Positions 18,501 through 26,182 of a DNA stretch of 64,000 bases are shown piece after piece. Location of the stretch: assembly GCF_003480915.1 (NCBI RefSeq), contig NZ_QUKD01000004.1, positions 277,230-341,229 of the forward strand, read 5' to 3'. This stretch comes from Parabacteroides sp. TM07-1AC. GTDB taxonomy: Bacteria > Bacteroidota > Bacteroidia > Bacteroidales > Tannerellaceae. Every line of letters begins with the position of its first letter. Positions within the stretch are counted from its first letter, which is position 1. The notes below the pieces were generated by a model, which made no database searches, was not told where the DNA came from, and saw nothing but the letters and a program-made list of their open reading frames with translations. The position numbers and the translations under genes are program-made.

Positions 18501-19547
18501 CAGATCAGCCGTCGTATAGAACTGACCGATAAATATGCAGGTTCGGGCGTTGACTGGCAGACAGAGATTCGCAGCTATGCAGACTATCTGAGCAAGCAGC
18601 CGAAGCCGTCTCCCGTAAAACCTGAACGTCAGGAATATAAGGATAAAGACGTGAAAGTAAAAGGCTGGCCGTTTGATGCGGATGCTGCAAAAGCGATGTT
18701 GGCAAAAGAACAGGAAACGAAGAAAAGTATCGAGCTGGCTCCGGGTATCGTCATGAACTTTGTCCGTATCCCGGCAGGTAAATTCGTCATGGGGACTAAC
18801 CGGAAGCATTCCGATTATTCACCGGCAAACAAGCAGGAAGTGAAAAAAGGTTTTTGGATGGCTGAGATCGAAGTAAGTAACGAGCAGTTCCGTACGATCT
18901 TCCCGGATCATAACAGCCGTTTCGTCAACCAACTTTGGAAAGACCATGTGCATGAAGGTTATCCGGCAAATAATCCGGAACAGCCTGCTATCCGTGTCAG
19001 CTGGGAAGAAGCAATGGCATTCTGTGAGAAGTTAAGCGAAAAAACAGGGCTGAAAGTGACATTACCGACAGAGGTACAATGGGAATGGGCATGTCGTGCC
19101 GGTAGCGGAGACGATTTCTGGTACGGTGCATTGAATACCGATTTCTCCCGGTTTGAAAATATGGGTGACAAACAGTTGAATAAACTGGCGGTAAGAGGTG
19201 TAAATCCCCAGCCGATGAGTCCTAATGACTCCTGGTATAAATATTATACTTATCAGCCGAAGGATAATAATGTAGACGACGGCAATATGCTGATGGTAAA
19301 AGGTGGCGGTTATCAGGCAAACCCATGGGGATTGTATGATATGCAGGGTAACATTGCCGAATGGACCCGCTCGGATTATCTGCCTTACCCGTACAACGAG
19401 AAAGTACAGGGTAACGGAGTGGAGAAAGTGGTTCGTGGCGGTTCATGGACCGACCATCCGAAAACATCGACAGCATACTATCGTAAATCTTATCTGCCTT
19501 GGCAGAAAGTACATAATGTAGGTTTCCGTGTGATCATAGAAGATTGA
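15558..19547 (+). CDS. Secreted multidomain protein: NPCBM-like, propeller, HZS-alpha-like with two heme-c sites, FGE-like domain
   Basis: This 1329-residue protein has a signal peptide ('ALSAFSQ' near residue 20). Residues ~75-190 resemble an NPCBM carbohydrate-binding domain ('YTWGTVDGAADDQAVWANARL'), then comes a helical part. Residues ~360-680 look like a WD40/TolB-like propeller, and ~700-960 resemble the middle and heme region of hydrazine synthase alpha. Two CxxCH sites are present: C828-H832 (CIGCH) and C878-H882 (CIACH). Residues ~1062-1328 are an FGE-sulfatase/SUMF1 fold ('GNIAEWTRSDY', 'VVRGGSW', 'GFRVIIED') without the two catalytic cysteines of true FGE. It is probably a periplasmic or surface c-type cytochrome that acts with this glycan locus; its reaction is unknown. 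Confidence 0.8.
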   Translation: MEKRLIILSACMAFSLSAFSQKQKKQVNTPASWPERIAVAKQNAYEQMKKSSLPVASKVIKARKAAEKFTADVTGLDEMVLYTWGTVDGAADDQAVWANARLIAADGSSVWLNDLKDTFKDTGTGRLVFNANAKDVPVVMAGKTYERTIMANANAQIVVPLDKKYVRFEAEIGLESRSSTGTVIFRLQGITGKELSEEIIAGFPGESAQFLPFAGGDMKALVTTYTADIEKHIAQSVADLLADKSYFATRIAAADQEKELDKQVIAYLDIARDAMQVYELQESLSWLNVRAIEEAFNDMKRNKSFDQTANQSRLSTLKALVNKGFDGIYSNDATTIKEAKQALQLKRDILLANPELDMDKLIVGRYHIGTAARKINPPALGTQNNNWSNQSNASRRGFNAEIVELSNLRGDVQSRTIFKPDNGSSVPDLKLHWNADRVMFSMVDTDNRWQVFEVGMDGKGLKNLIESPEKDLEFFDATWLPSGKIMAVSNIGYNGVPCVNGNSEVGNMVLYNPEDKSLRRLTFDQDANWSPVVMNNGKVMYTRWEYTDLTHYFSRFVMHMNPDGTEQKALYGSGAYFPNSTFDAKPIPGQASGFIGIISGHHGVARSGRLILFDPSKGRKSTLGMVQELPFRDRKIEPIVKDRLVDDVWPQFIKPYPLNDKYFLVTAKLNPNALWGIYLVDVFDNLTLIAEYEGEGLIHPIPVRKTPVPPVIPDRTKPGTKEATVFIQDIYEGEGLKGVPRGTVKAFRVLAYEYAYNKTPSDHWAQGIQSGWDIKRLLGTVPVEEDGSALFSIPANTPISLQPLDSCGRAVQWMRSWLTGMPGETVSCIGCHEDQNQIPIPKRVVASTIKPHAITLPEGGQRPFTFDLEVQPILDRACIACHDGSNKLADFTGGTIDEFSGYGKSYLNLHPYVHRQGPEAEIEVLNPYEYHVSTSQLVKMLKTGHHGVELTDKEWKTLYNWIDFNAPYHGTFKANLFNGIEQISRRIELTDKYAGSGVDWQTEIRSYADYLSKQPKPSPVKPERQEYKDKDVKVKGWPFDADAAKAMLAKEQETKKSIELAPGIVMNFVRIPAGKFVMGTNRKHSDYSPANKQEVKKGFWMAEIEVSNEQFRTIFPDHNSRFVNQLWKDHVHEGYPANNPEQPAIRVSWEEAMAFCEKLSEKTGLKVTLPTEVQWEWACRAGSGDDFWYGALNTDFSRFENMGDKQLNKLAVRGVNPQPMSPNDSWYKYYTYQPKDNNVDDGNMLMVKGGGYQANPWGLYDMQGNIAEWTRSDYLPYPYNEKVQGNGVEKVVRGGSWTDHPKTSTAYYRKSYLPWQKVHNVGFRVIIED

Positions 19548-19554
19548 GTATAAA

Positions 19555-21108
19555 GTGGGCGCATTTAAATATGTAATAATTGGATTGGCAGTCGGGGTAA
19601 CATTCGTTTGTAATGCACAAACGAAGTTACCTCCGGCATGGCAATCTTCTTTTGTCAGGATCAGTGATATGGGCACTTTGACATATATCCCGGATGAAGA
19701 AGGAAATACGATTCCGGATTTCAGCCGGGTCGGTTATCATCATGGAGATAGAAGCATTCCTGCATATCCGGTTGTGAAAGAGGTTCTTCCTGCAAAAGAG
19801 GGAGATAGCGGAGCATTGATACAGCAGGCTATCGATGAAGTTTCACGCAGAAGTCCGGATGAGAACGGACATCGGGGTACCATTTTATTGAAGCGCGGAG
19901 TTTACGAGATTGGCGGTACGATTACGATTCGTACAGGCGGTATTATCCTGAAAGGAGAGGGGGATAACGTCAATGAAACCTGCTTAATCGCTACCGGAAA
20001 AGAAAGACGTTCACTGATACAGGTGAAAGGTAACGGTACTATGGAGGAAGTTCCGGGTACAAGAGTGAAGATCACAGATGATTTTGTACCGGTTGGCAGC
20101 CATTCTTTCCGTGTCTCTTCAACCGAAGGGTTTAAAGTGGGTGACCGTGTGATCGTTTACCGCCCCGGAACGCAGGAGTGGATACATGATATAAAGATGG
20201 ATCAGATCGTAGAGCGAAAAGGTACGCGCCAATGGACACCGCAGGAATATAATCTGGCGTTTGAACGGGAAATTACCCAAATAGAAGGGAACCGTATTTT
20301 CATCGATAATCCTGTCGTTATGCAAATGGATAAAAAGTATGGCGGGGGTGAAATCTATAAATACCGTTTTGACGGTCGTATCGGTGAAGTCGGTGTATCT
20401 GATATCTGTTTCGAATCAGAGTTTGAAGATTACGAAGATTTGGAGCATGGCTGGATCGCTGTGGAACTGGATAAGGTGGAGAACTGCTGGGTAAAGAATA
20501 TTACTGCCCGTTATTTCGGTTACTCCGCTGTCAGTTGCGAACGTTTTGCCAAAAATGTTTCTGTGATAGACTGTCGTTGCCTGGAATCGAAATCTCTGAT
20601 AACTGGCGGATACCGCTATTCTTTCAATAACTGGGGACAGCAGAATCTTTTTATGAACTGCCAGGCTACGGAAGGTCGTCATGATTATGTGACCGGTGCT
20701 CAGGTATGCGGGCCGAATGTGTTCTATAATTGTACAGCTTCCCAGACATTTGCTGATATAGGCCCCCATCATCGCTGGTCTGTCGGAACTTTGTATGATA
20801 ATATTGTAACCGATGGGGAAATAAATGTGCAAGATCGCGGTCAGATGGGGAGCGGACATGGTTGGGCAGGCGTGACACAGGTATTATGGAATTGCCGGGT
20901 AAAACGTGCTGCTGTACAGAATCCGTGGACTTCCGGGAAGAATTATTGTATCGGACTGAAAGGGGAGAAGTATCCCGGTCATTTTACGGACCGCCCGTAT
21001 GGCATCTGGGAGGGACAGAATGAGATCAATATATTCCCCCGTTCATTATATATAGCCCAATTGATGGCACGACAGAAAAAGAGTCATTTGTGTATTTTAA
21101 TAAAATAG
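19555..21108 (+). CDS. Secreted right-handed beta-helix protein (pectate-lyase superfamily-like)
   Basis: This 517-residue protein starts at a GTG 7 bases after the previous stop and has a signal peptide ending 'FVCNAQT'. The body shows pectate-lyase-superfamily features: 'SGALIQQAIDEVSRRSP', 'GTILLKRGVYEIGGTITI', 'GIILKGEGDNVNET', and later helix coils with 'WVKNITARYFGYSAVSCERFAKNVSVIDC' and 'GAQVCGPNVFYNC'. It could be a lyase or a glycoside hydrolase; catalytic residues cannot be assigned by eye. Tight spacing suggests translation together with the cytochrome-like gene. It closes the polysaccharide locus. Confidence 0.75.
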   Translation: MGAFKYVIIGLAVGVTFVCNAQTKLPPAWQSSFVRISDMGTLTYIPDEEGNTIPDFSRVGYHHGDRSIPAYPVVKEVLPAKEGDSGALIQQAIDEVSRRSPDENGHRGTILLKRGVYEIGGTITIRTGGIILKGEGDNVNETCLIATGKERRSLIQVKGNGTMEEVPGTRVKITDDFVPVGSHSFRVSSTEGFKVGDRVIVYRPGTQEWIHDIKMDQIVERKGTRQWTPQEYNLAFEREITQIEGNRIFIDNPVVMQMDKKYGGGEIYKYRFDGRIGEVGVSDICFESEFEDYEDLEHGWIAVELDKVENCWVKNITARYFGYSAVSCERFAKNVSVIDCRCLESKSLITGGYRYSFNNWGQQNLFMNCQATEGRHDYVTGAQVCGPNVFYNCTASQTFADIGPHHRWSVGTLYDNIVTDGEINVQDRGQMGSGHGWAGVTQVLWNCRVKRAAVQNPWTSGKNYCIGLKGEKYPGHFTDRPYGIWEGQNEINIFPRSLYIAQLMARQKKSHLCILIK

Positions 21109-21122
21109 GTAGTTAACAGAGA

Positions 21123-21155
21123 AAAGGCGTAGAACGATATTCATTCTGCGCCTTT
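21123..21155. terminator. Bidirectional hairpin between the beta-helix gene and trmD
   Basis: AAAGGCGTAGAA (21123-21134) pairs with TTCTGCGCCTTT (21144-21155) with one mismatch. It lies between two convergent genes and can serve both. Confidence 0.7.
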
Positions 21156-21164
21156 CGTATATAA

Positions 21165-21845
21165 TCATTTCTCTTTCAATAAGTCCGGACGTAATCGTGC
21201 AGTCCGTTCGTGTGCCTGCTGCAAACGCCATTCGTCTATTTTCCGCTGGTGTCCGGAAAGGAGGACATCAGGAACTTTCCATCCCTTATATTCTGCCGGT
21301 CGTGAATAAACCGGCGGAGCCAGCAAATCATCCTGGAAAGAATCGGAAAGGGCACTTTGTTCGTCACCGATGGCACCGGGTATCAGCCGTACGACCGCAT
21401 CGGTAATGATGGCAGCCGCCAGTTCGCCGCCCGTCAGTACATAATCGCCTACCGATATCTCTTTGGTGATCAGATGTTCCCGGATGCGATAGTCTATACC
21501 CTTATAATGACCGCATAAGATGATCATATTATTTAATAATGACATACTGTTCGCCATCGGTTGGTTGAATGTCTCACCATCGGGCGAAGTATAAATCACT
21601 TCGTCGTACTCCCGTTCGCTTTTTAAGGCAGAGATAGCCCGGTCGATGGGTTCGATCTGCATCACCATTCCGGCTTCGCCGCCAAAAGGATAATCGTCGA
21701 CGCGTCTCCATTTGTTAGTGGTGTAGTCACGCAGGTTATGTAAATGGATTTCAGCCAGGCCCTTGTCCTGTGCCCGCTTTACGATGGAGCAATTAATCAT
21801 TCCATCAATCATCTCAGGAAGTACGGTAAGTATGTCGATACGCAT
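21165..21845 (-). CDS. trmD: tRNA (guanine37-N1)-methyltransferase
   Basis: This 226-residue enzyme methylates G37 next to the anticodon of tRNAs reading CNN codons, using S-adenosylmethionine. TrmD signatures are '[12 protein letters not shown]', '[14 protein letters not shown]', '[13 protein letters not shown]', '[14 protein letters not shown]', '[12 protein letters not shown]' and '[15 protein letters not shown]', which form the knotted SPOUT SAM site. The Met at 21845 is chosen because the family begins there; the open frame runs 41 codons further upstream, but that part is unlike TrmD and would overlap the promoter. Confidence 0.97.
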   Translation of the reverse strand: MRIDILTVLPEMIDGMINCSIVKRAQDKGLAEIHLHNLRDYTTNKWRRVDDYPFGGEAGMVMQIEPIDRAISALKSEREYDEVIYTSPDGETFNQPMANSMSLLNNMIILCGHYKGIDYRIREHLITKEISVGDYVLTGGELAAAIITDAVVRLIPGAIGDEQSALSDSFQDDLLAPPVYSRPAEYKGWKVPDVLLSGHQRKIDEWRLQQAHERTARLRPDLLKEK

Positions 21846-21888
21846 AATAGGAATCTCTCGTTGGATATTTTTATCTGATAAAACGATG

Positions 21889-21896
21889 CAAAAATA
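21889..21896 (-). promoter_or_regulatory. Putative -7 element (TATTTTTG) for trmD
   Basis: Read on the minus strand, TATTTTTG fits TAnnTTTG and lies about 45 bases before the chosen trmD start. A TTTG at 21920-21923 is 23 bases upstream, slightly longer than usual. Confidence 0.5.
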
Positions 21897-22002
21897 CGAT
21901 ATTATTTGGGATGCGTATGCAAATAGGTATAAGAATCGTTCGGGAACGGAGGATATGCAGAGTGGCATTTAATCTTTTTCTGTTATAAATAGGTGATAAA
22001 TC

Positions 22003-22032
22003 TTGGCTCGTTATATCTTTTTACTAAATTTG
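22003..22032 (+). promoter_or_regulatory. Putative promoter of nrfA
   Basis: TTGG (22003-22006), 18 bases, then TAAATTTG (22025-22032), close to the Bacteroidetes -33/-7 consensus. It gives a leader of about 50 bases before 22087. Confidence 0.5.
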
Positions 22033-22086
22033 TGTCGTGGTCTGAAACTTTGGAAAATCAAAGCTTTTTGAATGGCGTAGGGTTGA

Positions 22087-23580
22087 ATGAACAAATTGAT
22101 TTGGATGAATAAAAAACTAAATATAAAATATCATTATTTACTATTAGGAGGAATCATACTGGGAAGCTTGGTTGCGTCTGTCGTATATTGTTTTACCGGG
22201 GAGGATAACATTACTTTTATCGATGATGTAAATACAGGAAATCAGGGAATAAATGAGAATTTATCAACGGATAAGCTCGAACTACGTAATTCAAATGAAT
22301 ACCGGAGCTGGAAAAATACGACGGATACGAGTTTTACCAGTCTGTTTAATGGAAATCAAGCGGTAGACCTTTTGGCTGAACGTCCAAACCTGGTTATTCT
22401 GTGGGCCGGATATGCATTTTCTAAAAGTTATAATACACCGAGAGGGCATATGTATGCAATCGAAGATATGGATCTCAGTTTAAGGACCGGTGCTCCAAAA
22501 GGAAAAGAGGATGGCCCTCAACCGGCTGCTTGTTGGGCTTGTAAAAGCTCGGATGCTCCACGCCTGATCGAGCAAGTAGGCCGGGAAGCTTTTTATAAAA
22601 GGAAATGGGCTGGCTGGGGCAGTGAGATCGTGAATCCGGTCGCTTGTGCAGATTGCCATGATCCGGAGAGTATGGAGTTGCACATACCTCGTTTATTTCT
22701 GACGGAAGCCTGTACGCGGAAAGGAATGAACATCGATAATGTCTCGGAACAGGAAATGCGTTCGCTGGTCTGTGCTCAGTGTCATTGTGAATATTATTTT
22801 TCAAAGGAAGATAAACGGGTAGTCATACCTTGGGATAATGGATATTCGGTAGAAGATATCGAGGAATATTATGACCGGATGGACTTCTCCGATTATATTC
22901 ATAAATTGAGCAGAGCCCCTTTGTTGAAAGCACAGCATCCCGATTACGAACTGGCACAGATGGGTATTCATGCCCGCCGGGGAGTCTCTTGCGGAGAATG
23001 CCACATGCCGTATGTGGGCGAAAATCAGGAAGGCTATAACGATCACCATATACAAAGTCCTCTGGCTATGATCGACCGGACCTGTCAGACCTGCCATCGT
23101 GAGACGGAAGAAACTTTACGGCAGGATGTATATACCCGTCAGATCAGAGTGGCTGAAATACGTGAACGGTTGGAAACAGAATTAGCGAAAACCCATATCG
23201 AGGCTAAGTTTGCATGGGATCGGGGAGCAACGGAAGAGCAAATGAAAAATATATTGAAATTAATCCGGCAGGCACAATGGCGTTGGGACTTTTGTGTTGC
23301 ATCTCACGGAGCGTCTTTTCATGCATCGCAGGAAGTGTTGCGTATAATGGGAAACGGTATCGATAAAACCCTGCAGGCACAGATGGATATAATGAAAGTT
23401 CTTTTCAAACTGGGATATTCAGGCGATGTTCCTATGCCGGATATCTCCACGAAAGAGAAAGCCCAAAGATATATCGGCCTTGATATGAAAGCCGAAAATG
23501 AAGCCAAGGAGATATTCCTGAAAACAGTAGTACCTCAGTGGAGTGAAGAAGCCAAAGCGAATAAATTACTGACCGAGTGA
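22087..23580 (+). CDS. nrfA: Pentaheme cytochrome c nitrite reductase (ammonia-forming)
   Basis: This 497-residue NrfA reduces nitrite to ammonium in the periplasm. Five heme sites are visible: the catalytic CWACK at 149-153 with lysine as axial ligand, then CADCH 187-191, CAQCH 229-233, CGECH 302-306 and CQTCH 333-337. Other NrfA motifs are 'CHCEYYF' with the active-site Tyr, 'KAQHPDYE' with the active-site His, and 'HARRGVSCGECHMPY'. The N-terminus has a hydrophobic helix (about 17-37) that could be an uncleaved anchor or a signal peptide. No nrfH electron donor or cytochrome-maturation gene is adjacent. Its last 15 bases overlap the convergent sensor kinase gene. Confidence 0.96.
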   Translation: MNKLIWMNKKLNIKYHYLLLGGIILGSLVASVVYCFTGEDNITFIDDVNTGNQGINENLSTDKLELRNSNEYRSWKNTTDTSFTSLFNGNQAVDLLAERPNLVILWAGYAFSKSYNTPRGHMYAIEDMDLSLRTGAPKGKEDGPQPAACWACKSSDAPRLIEQVGREAFYKRKWAGWGSEIVNPVACADCHDPESMELHIPRLFLTEACTRKGMNIDNVSEQEMRSLVCAQCHCEYYFSKEDKRVVIPWDNGYSVEDIEEYYDRMDFSDYIHKLSRAPLLKAQHPDYELAQMGIHARRGVSCGECHMPYVGENQEGYNDHHIQSPLAMIDRTCQTCHRETEETLRQDVYTRQIRVAEIRERLETELAKTHIEAKFAWDRGATEEQMKNILKLIRQAQWRWDFCVASHGASFHASQEVLRIMGNGIDKTLQAQMDIMKVLFKLGYSGDVPMPDISTKEKAQRYIGLDMKAENEAKEIFLKTVVPQWSEEAKANKLLTE

Positions 23581-25869
23581 GGATGGTTCATAAGGCAGTG
23601 ATACTATAAATTTGCTGCCTTTCCCTTCTTCGGATTCCAGCTGGATCGTCCCTTTGAAAGTCCTGATGATACTTTGGCTGATCGCAAGTCCCAAACCCGT
23701 ACCTTTGGCAAACTCATCCAGTTTCTGAAAACGTTCGAATACTTGCTTTATCTTTTCCTGGGGAATACCTTTCCCCGTATCTTTGACAGAAAGCAGGATG
23801 AACCGGTTATCGTCGCTGTATTCATACTTGATTTCGATATATCCTTCTTCCGTAAATTTTGTGGCATTATTGATGAAGTTTGTAAGAACCTGGGTTAAGC
23901 GGATGCGGTCGGTATTAATGATCGCTGGTTTTTCAGGTACTTTCTTTCGTAACTCCACTCCGTCAGGCATCAGTAGCCGGTGCGTATTATAGACATCATC
24001 CATCAGTTCGCTCAGATTACATATTTCGTAGGCGAATGAAATATGACCGGATTCTATACGTGACAAATCGAGTATGTCGTTGATCAGTTTAAGCAATTGA
24101 TCGCTGTTCTTGTTGATCAGACTGATAAACTCTTTTTTTTCTTCGTCTTCCAGCTGCATCTCTTCGGAAGCTATCAGCTGGGAGAAACCGACTATCGCAT
24201 TCAGCGGCGTACGTATTTCATGGCTCATATTAGCCAGGAACACAGATTTCATCTGATCCGATTCTTCTGCTTTTTTGCGGGCATCGATCAGTTCCTGTTC
24301 TGTATCTTTTGTATGCTGGATATTCAAGCATAGACCGTTTACCTCGACCTGATTGTCTGCGCTCTGACTGTTTAGATTGGTGTTTTGTGCATAACGAAAT
24401 TCCCACCAAAGGTATCCCTTTTTGTTAAAGTCGTATCGTCTTCTGGTAATCTGACGGGAAGTGAAGCCATGATCCAGCTTATAGCGGTTTAATAGAAAGT
24501 CAGCCTGTTCGCTTGGATGAATGGCCTGTTGGAAACGGTCTGCGCTGATTGGCTCTTCCGGCATATCCAGATAATGATAAAACTCTTTGTCGAATAGGAA
24601 TGTACCGTTTTTGTAACGGAAAGTAAAAATGTTACCGCTTTCCAGGGCGAATGAGAGAAATTCCTTTTCCTGCCTTAGGTTCTCCTGTATTTCTATTTTA
24701 CGCGCATTCTCTCTCTTATAGAGTATCCGTTGATAAGTGATAATGATGATGAATGAGATCCCGACCAGAATAAGCAGGAATATGATATATATTTTATACT
24801 GTATATAAAAAGGCATGTTTACGAACAGGGAACCGGCGGGTAATTTGCTTCTGCTGATACCCCATTGCTCCAGTACTTTATAATCGAAGATATAGGCTTT
24901 GCTGGTCTCTGTGATCTGTGAAAAATCACAGGGAGAAGCTCCTTTCAATATTTGGGCAATACGGTTTGCTGCAAGAATCGTCAAATCTTCGAGTGGCGAA
25001 ACGAAACCGCCAACCACTCCATTGTTGCTTCCGATCATTTCATAAATGACGGAAAAGCCCGGAAACGAACTGAAACGTCCCAATGAAAGAGTCAGATAAT
25101 CCCTTTTGGTAGCAAGGTAGGCTTTATTGTAATAATTTTCGCCTAATCCTTTGACCAGCGATCGCGTGGACTTGCCGTTGATCGTACTGACATACATGGT
25201 ATCCGGTTCTATTTTCTTTTCTCCGTTCAGCGAAATACCGTTCTTTCCGGAGATGCGTATCCTGTCAGGCGAGTAAAGGTCGTTCATTTTGCAGATGTTT
25301 TTGATCTGCTCGTTCATGTCTTTTAAGATAAGTTGATCGATGTACTCTCCGTCGGTAACCCTGACTACGATACATTTTCCGATCAGCTGTTCGATCAGTT
25401 TGATATTTGTTTTATAATCCGGCTTGTCGTGGAAGCCGGTAATATTGGGATATTTTTGAATAAAAGAAGCATTGGGATAATTCACTCCGGTGAAAACAAC
25501 CGGAATCGTGGCTATGCACGGATGGCCGCAACTTAGTAAAATATTCAATGCCTGGTCGTCGAAAGTCAGGATGATGTCAGGCTTCCAGGGGCACAGTTCG
25601 TTCAGCTTCCCGAAAAGATTTATTTTTTGCTTTTTCTCCAGATTCTGTTCACAGTCCAGATAGTAGGAATAGACTTCTGCTTGTATGTCTTTTTTCTGTA
25701 ATCGGGATGCCAGGATCTTTTTCATTTCCTTATAGGCAGGAAAACTGGATTCATACGATTGAATGATCAATATATGTTTTTTCTTTGCGGCCTGCGAACA
25801 GGAGTTGAAAAGCAGGAGAGCCAACAACGGGAAAAGTATGAATTGTACCGATAAATATTTGCCAGACAT
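23566..25869 (-). CDS. Membrane sensor histidine kinase with periplasmic ABC-type binding domain
   Basis: This 767-residue protein has a signal sequence with a possible lipobox (FNSC, Cys24). A periplasmic domain (about 30-355) follows that resembles ABC transporter substrate-binding proteins ('HILIIQSYESSFPAYKEM', 'PDIILTFDDQALNIL', 'IPVVFTGVNYP'). Then come a membrane helix (about 360-382), a PAS-like domain (about 410-520), HisKA with His550 in 'NMSHEIRTPLNAIVGFS', and HATPase boxes 'NFINNATKFTEEG' and 'GTGLGLAISQ'. There is no receiver domain, so a separate regulator or phosphorelay partner is expected. It is convergent with nrfA and overlaps it by 15 bases; control of nrfA is possible but unproven. 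Confidence 0.88.
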   Translation of the reverse strand: MSGKYLSVQFILFPLLALLLFNSCSQAAKKKHILIIQSYESSFPAYKEMKKILASRLQKKDIQAEVYSYYLDCEQNLEKKQKINLFGKLNELCPWKPDIILTFDDQALNILLSCGHPCIATIPVVFTGVNYPNASFIQKYPNITGFHDKPDYKTNIKLIEQLIGKCIVVRVTDGEYIDQLILKDMNEQIKNICKMNDLYSPDRIRISGKNGISLNGEKKIEPDTMYVSTINGKSTRSLVKGLGENYYNKAYLATKRDYLTLSLGRFSSFPGFSVIYEMIGSNNGVVGGFVSPLEDLTILAANRIAQILKGASPCDFSQITETSKAYIFDYKVLEQWGISRSKLPAGSLFVNMPFYIQYKIYIIFLLILVGISFIIIITYQRILYKRENARKIEIQENLRQEKEFLSFALESGNIFTFRYKNGTFLFDKEFYHYLDMPEEPISADRFQQAIHPSEQADFLLNRYKLDHGFTSRQITRRRYDFNKKGYLWWEFRYAQNTNLNSQSADNQVEVNGLCLNIQHTKDTEQELIDARKKAEESDQMKSVFLANMSHEIRTPLNAIVGFSQLIASEEMQLEDEEKKEFISLINKNSDQLLKLINDILDLSRIESGHISFAYEICNLSELMDDVYNTHRLLMPDGVELRKKVPEKPAIINTDRIRLTQVLTNFINNATKFTEEGYIEIKYEYSDDNRFILLSVKDTGKGIPQEKIKQVFERFQKLDEFAKGTGLGLAISQSIIRTFKGTIQLESEEGKGSKFIVSLPYEPSSLGQ

Positions 25870-26182
25870 ATCGTTATAATAAAGAATACTAGTGTTTTAG
25901 AATGTTAGATTTGATTTTCAAAACGCTTTCTTAGTATTCAAGCTAATCTTATCGGTTGAAAATACGCATCTAAGGTAGAGTGATTTTTTGTATTAGGCAA
26001 GGAATATCGAAATGAATTGCCGATATTATTCATTGATTTATAAGATTTTTCCGGCAATGTGAGAATAAAGTCAGTACACGTTTTGAATAATAGTTCTATT
26101 ATTTGTACTTTTGCCAGTCAAATTGCCGTAAGCGGGAAATACCGCAGACGCATAGTAACTTGATTGAATAAATTTTAGAACA
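25870..26182. other. Intergenic region between the divergent kinase and pheT genes
   Basis: This 313-base AT-rich spacer separates two divergently transcribed genes. The pheT-side half contains a strong promoter listed separately. The kinase side shows no clear TAnnTTTG, and no hairpin or small gene could be supported. Confidence 0.5.
26082..26113 (+). promoter_or_regulatory. Promoter of pheT-yebC
   Basis: TTTG (26082-26085), 20 bases, TACTTTTG (26106-26113): an excellent match to the Bacteroidetes sigma-ABfr promoter. The leader is about 65 bases. Confidence 0.8.

Noticed and set aside
18750..19540. Sulfatase-activating FGE activity of the C-terminal domain
   Set aside because: The two catalytic cysteines of FGE are absent in 'VVRGGSWTDHP', so only the fold is supported.
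15558..19547. Hydrazine synthase / anammox activity
   Set aside because: Only the HZS-alpha-like fold and two heme sites are present; there are no beta/gamma subunits and the setting is a glycan locus.
21846..21968. 41-codon N-terminal extension of trmD
   Set aside because: TrmD proteins begin at 'MRIDIL', and the extension covers a -7 element.
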